Assembly (NCBI GenBank): GCA_027604665.1
Contig: JADGIZ010000549.1
Coordinates: 1 to 11,964 of the forward strand
Direction of reading: 5' to 3'
DNA length: 11,964 bases
Source: Polyrhizophydium stewartii
Taxonomy: Eukaryota; Chytridiomycota; Chytridiomycetes; Rhizophydiales
Position numbers and translations under genes: made by a program
Shown: piece by piece, positions 1 to 7,510 of the stretch
Position numbering within the stretch: the first letter of the stretch is position 1
Layout of the letters: the number at the start of each line of letters is the position of its first letter
Notes under the pieces: generated by a model
The model's input: the letters and a program-made list of their open reading frames with translations, nothing else
What the model was told of the DNA's origin: nothing
The model's database searches: none

Positions 1-36
1 TTCCGGCGCTGTTCGGCGCCTCGGAGGCCGCCGCCG

Positions 37-90
37 CCCGCCTGTTGCCGCCCGCCTGTTGCCGCACACCTGTTGCCGCACACCTCTCCG
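37..90 (+). repeat. 14-bp tandem repeat, about 3.9 copies
   Basis: Two identical units (CCCGCCTGTTGCCG at 37-50 and 51-64) are followed by a variant starting CACACC (65-78) and a decayed partial unit (79-90). Fourteen is not a multiple of three, so the array would shift frame with each copy gained or lost. That fits intron sequence directly upstream of the proposed acceptor at 109-110. Bases 1-36 hold nothing I can assign. Confidence 0.7.
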
Positions 91-110
91 CGCCGTGCCG
101 CGCTGCACAG

Positions 111-3041
111 CACCATCGGCCTGCCCATCGGCCTGGCGCTCAACTTCACCATCAACGGCGAGCCGCTCGTCGTGCCCATGGTCATCGAGGAGCCCTCGGT
201 CGTCGCGGCCGTGTCCGGCGCCGCAAAGACCATCTGCGGCGCAAGCCTGTCGGGCAGCTTCGAGGCCTTCACCAGCGAGCGCAACATCATCTACGCGCAG
301 ATCCAGCTGCTCGACATCCCCGACGACCGCGCCGATGCCGCCGTCGAGCAGGTGCGTCGGTGCACCTGGCCTGCCGCCTGCCTGCTCGCTTCCATGTCCC
401 ACACGCCCGCTGACCGCCGCGCGCCGACCAGATCGCCGCCCACAAGGAGGAGATCCTGCGCATTGCAAACGAGTCGTGCGCCAGCATGCACAAGCGCGGC
501 GGCGGAGCGCTCGACGTCACGGCCCGCAAGATCCGCCGCACGAACCACCGCTCGCAGGGCGGCAAGAACCCCTCGGGCACGCCCAACGGCATTGTGCCCC
601 ACAACAGCTTCTGGATCGTCGTGCACGTCCACATTGACGTCTGCGATGCCATGGGCGCCAACTGCGCCAGCAGCGTTGCCGAGGGCGTCGCTCCCTTCCT
701 CTCGCTCCTGACCAACGCCCGCGTCGGATTCCGCATCGTGTCCAACCTGGCCGTCGAGCGCATTGCCACCGTGAGTTGCCCATCTCTGCATGGCCGGCGA
801 GTCGTCTGTGATCGCGTCTAATACGCCCTCGATGGTGTCCGGCGCCAGTCGCGCTTCCGCATGCCCGCGTCCAAGCTCGCATACAAGGGCATTCCCGGCG
901 AGGTCGTTGCCGACCGCCTGGTCGAGTCGTACGAGTGGGCCTGCGACGACCCGTTCCGCGCGGTCACGCACAACAAGGGCATCATGAACGGCATCGACGC
1001 CGTCGCCGTCGCCGCGGGGCAGGACTGGCGCGCCATCGAGGCCGCCGCGCATGCCTGGGCCGGATCCATCGCCGGCGTGCCCTCGGCCGATGCGCTCGAC
1101 GCCAGTGGCGACCCGCTGGGCCGCTTCGCCCCCAAGGCATACCGCCCGCTGACCAAGTACTGGACCGAGATCGACGAGGCGACCAACCAGCTGCTCTTCT
1201 GCGGCGAGATGTCCATGCCCGTGTGCGTCGGCACGTCGGGCGGCGTGCTCAAGACCAACCCCGTGTACCACTACACCCTCGGCCTCATGGGCCACCCGGA
1301 CGCCAAGAAGCTCTCCATGGTAAGTCCCCTGCCTGAGCGCCATTCGCTGGTCGCGTGCGCTGCTGACCGAGCGGTGCAACGCCAGATCCTCGTCACGGTT
1401 GGTTTGGCCCAGAACTTTGCCGCCATGCGTGCGCTCTCGACCGAGGGCATCCAGCGCGGGCACATGTCGCTGCATGCGCGCAACATCGCCATCGCTGCCG
1501 GCGCCCCTGCGCACGCCATCCAGGAGTGCGTGTCGTACATGATCGAGTGCGGCCGCATCACCAGCCTCGCCGCCACAGAGTATCTCGCCGCCCACCACTT
1601 GCAGACCCAGATCAAGCAGCTTGGGCTCGCCGAGACGCCCAACGAGGAGCAGGGACGCCGGTCGCGCCAGCTGTCCATGTTCTACTTTGAGGAGCAGCCC
1701 ACGGCCCCAGCGCCGTCTGCTGCTGCCGCAGGCAAGGACGCCGGTGCGCGCGTGCGCTCGGCCGAGGAGCGCATCTCGCTCAACATCGCCTTTGCAAGCT
1801 ACTCGGACAAGCCCGTGAACATTGAGCTCACGGCGAGCGGCGTGTCGTCGTCGAACCCGCTTGTCGCGTCGCTCTTTGGCGGCAAGACGTTCGAGTGGAT
1901 TAACGCCGTGCCGGGCCTGCTCGACCAGATCAAGCTCACGTCCAACAGCACGGGCTTGCGCCGGTCCAACATCACGCTGGCCAAGAAGCTCAAGCTGATC
2001 TCGGTGCTGCTCAATATCCTCGCGCGCAGGCTGCTGGCCCTGCATCCCGCGGAAACAACCGAGTTCCTCGGCACCATTATCGAGCTTGCCAAGAGCCCGC
2101 GCTCGAGCACCGACGGGCTTTGGGTGCCCTCGTCGACGGCCGCGGCGACCCTCGACAGCGCGGCCGACGACGCAAGCCAAGACTCGCACAAGCGCCTTGC
2201 CGGCGTGGGCATCTTCCAGCGCGACGTCTACAACGCCATCGACGAGGTGCATGCACGCACCAACGCCGAGACCCTCTTGGTCGGCATCCCGCTGCTGCTT
2301 GCGTTCTGGCAGGTCTTCCACTACCGCGTGGTGCAGTGGGTCGGCGACGCCACGCTGGCGCTGGACCTGCTCGAGGAGCAGCGCCGCATCATCGAGACGC
2401 TCGCATCGCAGACGGCGCTGCCGGCGTCGATCGAAAGCGCCATCGAAGCAGGCGTCGCCGCGGACCCTGCCGAGGCACACGACCACATGCTGCGCCTGAC
2501 GCGCCTGCACTCGCAGCGCTTCCAGGCGACGCTGATTCTGCTGTGCGACGCCATCTCGCTCAACGTGCCGCTCAAGACGCAGCGCCAGCGCCACGCCATG
2601 CGCTCGCTCGGGCAGCGGCTCGAGATCGAGCAGACGCTGGGGCACGACCTGTCGCCGACGCGTCTGGTGCGCGATCTCGAGCTCGTGCGCCGCGGCGGCG
2701 TGTCGATCACGGGCAACCTGCGCGCGGGGCTCGTGAACGTGTTCCTGGCCTGGCTTGTCCTGCGCGGGTGGTCGACCGAGCGCATCCTGGGCCTTGCCGG
2801 TCTCCACGGCGCAGATCACGCCGGCGACGCCTTTCTCGGCGTGCGCGCCGAGATGGTCGAGTTCCTGCGCGAGATGGCGCCGGCGACGTCGCTTGCCGCG
2901 CATGCAGCGGATGCGGCTGCTGCCAGCGAGAGCGGCGAGAGCGGCGAGGCGATCCCGACGCTTGATCTTGAGCGCATTGTGCGCCAGTACCGCCAATACT
3001 ATGGTGTCGCTGAGCTTTTCTCGGCGGCCGCCGTGCTATAG
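111..3041 (+). CDS. HMGR: Class II HMG-CoA reductase with long C-terminal extension (5' partial)
   Basis: Interconverts HMG-CoA and mevalonate using a nicotinamide cofactor. Exons: 111-351, 432-770, 849-1319 and 1386-3041; introns begin GTGCGT, GTGAGT and GTAAGT and end in CAG, all phase 0. About 901 residues are visible, counting Thr112 as residue 1. The first ~424 match the Pseudomonas mevalonii-type enzyme, not the membrane-anchored class I enzyme of most eukaryotes. Catalytic residues are all present: Glu27 in EEPS, Lys236 in THNKGIMNGID, Asp252 in QDWRAIEA and His376 in RGHM, equivalent to Glu83, Lys267, Asp283 and His381 of P. mevalonii. The DAMGAN dinucleotide-binding motif is intact. 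Residues ~448-475 form an Ala/Pro linker, and the rest is an unrecognised extension. The N-terminal ~55 residues of the family lie before the window or in an exon I cannot place. An acceptor at 109-110 would restore an ENTIG-like motif, so 111 is a provisional exon start. Confidence 0.93.
1607..3041 (+). other. Unrecognised ~475-residue C-terminal region of the HMGR protein
   Basis: Normal class II HMG-CoA reductases end near residue 430, soon after the RGHM histidine. Here the frame continues without a stop to 3041. After a low-complexity Ala/Pro linker the sequence reads like a folded, mostly helical protein: an early FASYSDKPVNIEL stretch, a basic LAKKLKLISVLLNIL helix, a strongly hydrophobic segment (LLVGIPLLLAFWQVF, about residues 647-662), long Glu/Arg/Leu-rich helices, and a conserved-looking end with YRQYYGVAELF. 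The hydrophobic segment might associate with a membrane, which would replace the N-terminal anchor of class I enzymes, but it could equally be a buried helix. I do not recognise the family. It may be a fused domain, or an extension typical of an unfamiliar HMGR subfamily. Confidence 0.75.
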
Positions 3042-3073
3042 AACGCCGGACACCTCACCGCCGTCCGCACCCT

Positions 3074-3106
3074 CACACACACACACACCCTCACACACAC
3101 GCACAT
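3074..3106 (+). repeat. CA dinucleotide microsatellite, interrupted
   Basis: Two runs of CA repeats separated by CCT lie 33 nt after the HMGR stop codon, probably in its 3' untranslated region. Confidence 0.8.
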
Positions 3107-3311
3107 CACCGGCACCCAGCATCCAGCATCGCTGTGTCTGACAAACACGGCGGCACCGCACCTCGGTCAACACCGTCCTCCTGCTATTTCATCCGCCTCT
3201 CCGCAGCTCGATGCCACCACCGCTGTCCCAACGCCTAAATGAACTGAAATCTTGAAAGTGCTTGCGAGCGGACTTTGCCGTTCAACCCGAGAAGCGACTG
3301 GCAGACGCACG

Positions 3312-3364
3312 GACAACGACGACGACAACGACGACAACGACGACGACAACGACGACGACGACAA
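3312..3364 (+). repeat. GAC/AAC trinucleotide microsatellite
   Basis: About 17 triplets of GAC interspersed with AAC lie immediately 5' of the ARL6 start codons. One frame reads as a run of threonines, but that frame does not lead into the GTPase, so the tract is most likely 5' leader. Confidence 0.85.
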
Positions 3365-3382
3365 ACATTGGGCAGCGAGAAA

Positions 3383-4294
3383 ATGATGCGAGGCATGTGG
3401 TCGAGCCTGCTGGCCGCACTCGGCCTGCTGCGCCGCCGCGCCAACCTGCTGTGCGTCGGGCTCGACAACTCGGGCAAGTCGACGGTGATGCAGCACTTCA
3501 AGTTTGGGCCTGGGGCAAGTCTCGCGCGCCGGGCGTGTGGGGGCAGATGCAGCCGTCGCCGCGGCCGCCGGGACGGCGAGATACGGGCATGCTTGCAGAT
3601 GGACCCCGTCGGGGTCGGGTCGTGGGAGCAGGCGTGGGCATGGGAAACACCGCATCCCGGCCCGCCGAGACGCCAAGCGCCGTGTCCGCGAATGCTGACG
3701 GCTCGTCACCACCGCATAGGCGCACGAAGAAGTCGTCCCCACGGTCGGCTTCTCCGTCGAGATGTTTGAGCGCGGCAAGGTGTCCTTTACGATCTTTGAC
3801 ATGTCCGGGCAGGGCAAGTACCGCGATCTGTGGAGGCACTACTTCTCCGAGGCCGATGGCATCATCTTTGTCATTGACTCGGCCGACCGCGACCGCATTG
3901 TTGTTGCACGCGAGGAGCTGGCGCTCATGCTCGAGAACAAGGGTGCGGGCAAGGGGTGTGATGCTGTGGGCTGCGAGTCGTGGTGCTGACTCGGGTGGTG
4001 AATGCAAGTGCTCGCAAAGCGGCCGATCCCGGTCCTGTTTCTGGCAAACAAGATGGATCTGGAAAACGGGTTGTCTCCGGTCGAGTGCTCCGAGGCGCTT
4101 GGCCTCGACCGCATCCGCGATCGCGCGTGGAACATCAGGTGCGCGGTTGTGGCTGCCGGGATGAGAGTTGGCATGAGCGAGTTTGGTCGGCTGACCTGGA
4201 TCTGCGCAGCGCTTGCAACGCACTTACTGGCGAGGGTTTGGAAGCGGGGCTCGAGTGGATTATCGACATGTTGCGGCAAGCGCCACCGCAGTGA
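3383..4294 (+). CDS. ARL6: ARL6 (BBS3) Arf-like small GTPase
   Basis: ARL6 is the small GTPase that in its GTP form recruits the BBSome coat to membranes for ciliary cargo traffic. Exons: 3383-3514, 3720-3942, 4009-4138 and 4210-4294, joining in phases 0, 1 and 2 to give 189 residues; human ARL6 has 186. Motifs: P-loop GLDNSGKS (26-33), switch I Thr in VPTVGFS (51-56), DMSGQGKY (71-78; Met-Ser in place of the usual Val-Gly of Arfs is typical of ARL6), NKMD (132-135) and a G5 SA before a conserved GEGLEAGLEW. Intron 1 uses a GC donor (GCAAGT); introns 2 and 3 are 66 and 71 nt with CTGAC branch-like motifs. Three start candidates exist, at 3383, 3386 and 3395; the last gives the N-terminus closest in length to relatives. 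None puts Gly at position 2. The gene is convergent with the oligopeptidase gene. Confidence 0.95.
3515..3719 (+). other. GC-AG intron 1 of ARL6
   Basis: This 205-nt intron starts GCAAGT after exon sequence ending GGG, and ends CATAG. A CTGAC motif lies at about 3694-3698. Phase 0 on both sides joins the P-loop exon to the switch I exon in frame, and I see no usable GT donor nearby. Confidence 0.8.
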
Positions 4295-4427
4295 GCATGC
4301 TGGCTCGGACGGGCAAGCGATACAGACGCACATCGACATGTTATAAACACACATCTATACCATCGGTTTATAATCGAACAAGACGCATCCAAAACGGCAC
4401 GATTGCATCGAATAAGACAAGCTGCTT
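4295..4427. terminator. Shared 3' region between convergent ARL6 and OPDB
   Basis: These 133 nt separate the two facing stop codons and are markedly AT-richer than the coding sequence. They contain a perfect 8-bp inverted repeat (TTATAAAC at 4341-4348, GTTTATAA at 4366-4373). A role in 3'-end formation for both transcripts is inferred from position and composition; no canonical AATAAA is present. Confidence 0.45.
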
Positions 4428-7384
4428 TCAGTCCTCCACGCCAAGCTCTCGCAGGAGGAACGCACATTCGAGCGCAAGCTCGTCCGTCTTATCCCCGCTG
4501 CCGTACAAGTGCCCGCGTCCGCTGTACAACTGAAAGAATGCGCGGCAGTCTGGTGGCGACGGCGACGCCTTGCACATGCGGACCACAAACCGCAGGGCAT
4601 GCCACGGCGGGACCCGCTGGTCGTCCACGCCCGCGGTCGCCAGGACACTTGCGCGCGGGAAGCGGCTGCCAGTTGGGATGTTGCTACAAGGCGAGAACGC
4701 AGCGATGCGCTCAAGCGCGGATGGGTCGGTGCGCGGGTCGCCCCACTCGAGGACCTCGCCTGATGCGAGTGGACTGTCGGTGTGCATCATGGCCGCGAGC
4801 GGGTCAAGGAACGGCACGCGCAGGACCAGTGCCTTGAACATCTCTGCGGCGGGAGGCGGTCTGGTCAGCAATCCAGAGATGCGGATTTATCCCTCCCAGA
4901 TCCAGCATAAGGGGCCTGTACCTGGCCGCTGGTTCATCGTCGCCGCAAACAGCAGACCCCCTGCGCTTGTGCCGACACCGCCGATACGGCTCGCGTCGGC
5001 GATGCCGTCGCGCACTAGCGTGTCGACAACATCCGCGAGATCCGCAAACGACTTGGTCTTGTTCTCGCCGCGGCCCATGCGGTGCCATTGGACGCCGAGC
5101 TCGCCGCCGCCCCTGCACAGCGCGGGATCAGGAATGAGCTCGCGCAAGCCAAATGAAGCTTTAGGGGAGAGCATGGCGGATTCAGTCTTGCCTGAGATGT
5201 GCCATGGCAACCACGACGCCGCGGGCCAGGAGCGGCATCAGCTCGAGACGGAACTCGGCTGTGACGCTCACGCCTGCAACAGCGCAGTAGCCCCGCAGTA
5301 AAGAGCGTCAGCACCAACACCGAGCCGGAACTGCATGCGGGCGATGCACACCATACGCGCCGTATCCGAGCACCACACAGGGATGGGCTCTGTCCGCCGG
5401 CAGGTCGCGGGCATGCAGCAGGGTCACGGGGATCTCGCAAGATCCGTCCGACGACGGCACGCGCATCGAGCGGGCCGTCCACTTGGACGTTGGGGCGAGC
5501 GGACGCGCGCGCGACAGGACCGACAGCTTGTTGGAGGCCAGATCCAGCTCGCACGCGGCCTCGGAAACAAACGGCGTCGAGTAGGTGAATCTGATCGAGC
5601 GCGACGCGGGGTCCTGTGACAGGTTGTGATCCAAAAGAGAGGGATTATGATCGCATTGTTAGCAACCCTGCTAGATGGATAGGTACATGCATCGCCTTGC
5701 CTTGATTTCGCTGGATGAGATGGCGCAAGGCTGATCGGGCATCCAGTGGTCAGTCGCGGCTCCATCGCGCAAGCGCACACAGCGGATGAACTGCGTGCCG
5801 CCCGTGCGCATCGTGAGGACGGCCGTTGTGCTGGTCAACTCGACGTTCTCGATGCACTCGTGCGGTCCTGGCGCCGCGACAATTTGGCCGGCGGCGAGAT
5901 CGAGCTGCGTGTGCGATGACTGGTTATATGGCTGCCGCGAGAGCACAAACTCGCCGCCGACCTTGGTGTGCAGCGTAAAGACCGAGTCCTGCGCGGGGAT
6001 CGCGACGGATTGATATCAGCCTATCGGTCTCGCTGATGTGTGCCGGGGTAAGCCCAGCCAGTCTCCGCACCGCCAGGATGTCCGCAAAGCACTGAATGCC
6101 TTGCTCGCGCTGGACGAGAAGGTTTGGCTCAGCGGCGTCTGCAGCCACAATGCGGATCTCGGAGGTATCTGTTGCGTTGCTGTTGATTAGGATGCACGAC
6201 TGGGAATCGAGTCAGCAATGATACCGCATGCCGCGACGAGCCGTCTCGGCGACTCCACCTTATCCTTGGAGCGCGTGACGTCGACAAAGAAGCGGGGGTC
6301 GTGCTCGCGGAACAGGAGCGTCTCGGCGAGTGCAGCGTCGTGGGTGTCAACGCGAAGCACATCCCGCGATCTCAGCGTACTGTCGAGCCGCGTGAACAGG
6401 ATGTGCCGCGAGTCGCTTGACCACACAAAGTTGAAGACGTTGCGGACCCGCGGGAGGCGTGCCGCCTTGTTGCGACGAGGACAGCACGCAAGCGCAGACG
6501 GCGATCAGCAAGGTGCATCACCCGGCGACAACCAGCCAACCCGGCCTCCCATCTCCCTCTGAGACGCACGCCAGCACGCACCATGGCTGCAAAGCGGTCC
6601 GCCAGGCCCGATCCACCGAGTCTCTTGACCACCAGCGTGCCCTGCTCGTCCTGCGGCCGCATCTGCACATACGCCAGCGCGCCGTGGTCGTCGCTGACAA
6701 GCGCCTTGCCAATGACGGCCCCGCGCGCGCCGGCGCCGAGCCAGCGGCTGTCGAGGATCGTCTCGAACTGGCCGCCGAGGCGCCGCCTGCGCATCACGGT
6801 CGCGCCGTGCTCGTGGTCCGTGACGTACTCGTAGTCGTCCACGATCGCGGACGACACCGGCGGCAGGGATGAGGGGATCGTGCTGCGCATCTCCTGGTTG
6901 GGTGTGTGTTAGTGGGGGCTTTTGGGGTTGTATCTTGGGGGAGTGCGCCGGGAACGGAGAAACAGCGGAGATGCCGTCGATCGGCACTCGGCGACATGAT
7001 GGACGCACCTCGCGCAGGCGCGCGGCCAGAGGCGCAAGCTCCTCGGCGAGCGTGCGGGTGCGTGCCAGCTCGGCGGACAAGACCTGGCGGGTCTCCTGGT
7101 TCCAGTTCCGGTGCGACGCATCCGGGCGGGCCGGCGTCAGCAGGCGTGTGGGTGGGTTCGTGCCGGCCGCTGGTGCGACCCACGGGGTGTCTCCAGTCGT
7201 CGAGGTTATCTGCGCCGTGGGCCGGATGCCGGGCCGTCCCGAGGGCTGCGGTGCCGGGCGACGGGAGTACCGCGAGGCGATGTTGCGCTGGCGGCCAGCT
7301 TCGTGGTCGCAGCCGTGTGATGGCCGCACCAGCGAGCCGATGCTGCCGTCGCAGCAGCAGCGGCAGCAGCGGGTGCACGGGCAT
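4428..7384 (-). CDS. OPDB: Oligopeptidase B-like serine peptidase (family S9A)
   Basis: A prolyl-oligopeptidase-fold peptidase that cleaves short peptides, classically after Arg or Lys. Minus-strand exons in order: 7384-7184, 7095-7009, 6893-6582, 6465-6259, 6199-6071, 5988-5701, 5613-5352, 5273-5192, 5112-4922 and 4843-4428. All phases agree and give 724 residues, normal for the family. The N-terminal half aligns with the E. coli PtrB propeller region (FVWSSDSR; SEIRIVAADAAEP). The C-terminal hydrolase has GYGAYG, LRGGGELG and nucleophile Ser572 in GTSAGG (usually GGSAGG), with Asp661 in GVDDQRV and probable His698 in GRGHL. The S1-site region reads GEVLEWG, so one of the two Glu residues tied to P1 Arg preference is Leu. 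The first 58 residues lack Asp and Glu and are Arg-rich, suggesting a mitochondrial presequence, but the start and first exon are uncertain. Two introns use GC donors. Confidence 0.9.
5113..5191 (-). other. GC-AG intron of OPDB (intron 8)
   Basis: This 79-nt intron reads CTCAG|GCAAGA at its donor and GTGCAG at its acceptor. Only this junction rebuilds the conserved HLRGGGELG motif across the splice (phase 2). A CTGAT branch-like motif precedes the acceptor. Confidence 0.85.
5614..5700 (-). other. GC-AG intron of OPDB (intron 6)
   Basis: This 87-nt intron starts GCAAGG after AAATCAAG and ends TCACAG, with a CTAAC branch-like motif. It is phase 0 on both sides. The nearby GT dinucleotide (ATGTACC) would break the frame into the following SIRFTYS exon, so the GC donor is preferred. 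Confidence 0.75.
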
Positions 7385-7510
7385 CGTCGATCGGGCGGCA
7401 AGGTCGCGCCATCACCCGCCAGAGCGATCCGAACCCACCGACCAGTCTCAGCGGCAGCCACCACCTGCGCTCTCTGCTTCATTGCGCATACGGCAGAGGA
7501 GGCGCAAGGA
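7385..7510 (-). promoter_or_regulatory. Spacer between EXO84 stop and OPDB start
   Basis: These 126 nt must hold the EXO84 3' end and the OPDB promoter and leader if the start at 7384 is right. I see no clear core promoter element or polyadenylation signal. An alternative ATG at 7415 lies in another frame. Confidence 0.35.

Larger units (their letters stand above)
3042..3382. other. Intergenic region between HMGR and ARL6
   Basis: This 341-nt stretch holds the 3' end of HMGR and the promoter and 5' leader of ARL6. It has a CA-rich microsatellite near 3074-3106 and a GAC/AAC microsatellite at 3312-3364 just before the ARL6 start. I see no AATAAA signal, no TATA box and no credible gene in either strand. 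Confidence 0.6.

Noticed and set aside
37..90. A CRISPR-like repeat array
   Set aside because: The units are directly adjacent with no spacers and the setting is a eukaryotic intron; it is a plain tandem repeat.
291..2996. A 901-residue open frame on the minus strand, opposite HMGR
   Set aside because: It reads straight through the HMGR introns and shows only Arg/Ala/Gly/His-rich shadow sequence without family motifs. Long antisense frames are expected opposite GC-rich coding DNA with strong third-position bias.
3262..4164. A plus-strand frame starting with a poly-threonine run
   Set aside because: The threonines are the GAC/AAC microsatellite read in one frame. The frame then runs out of phase with ARL6 exon 1 and its intron.
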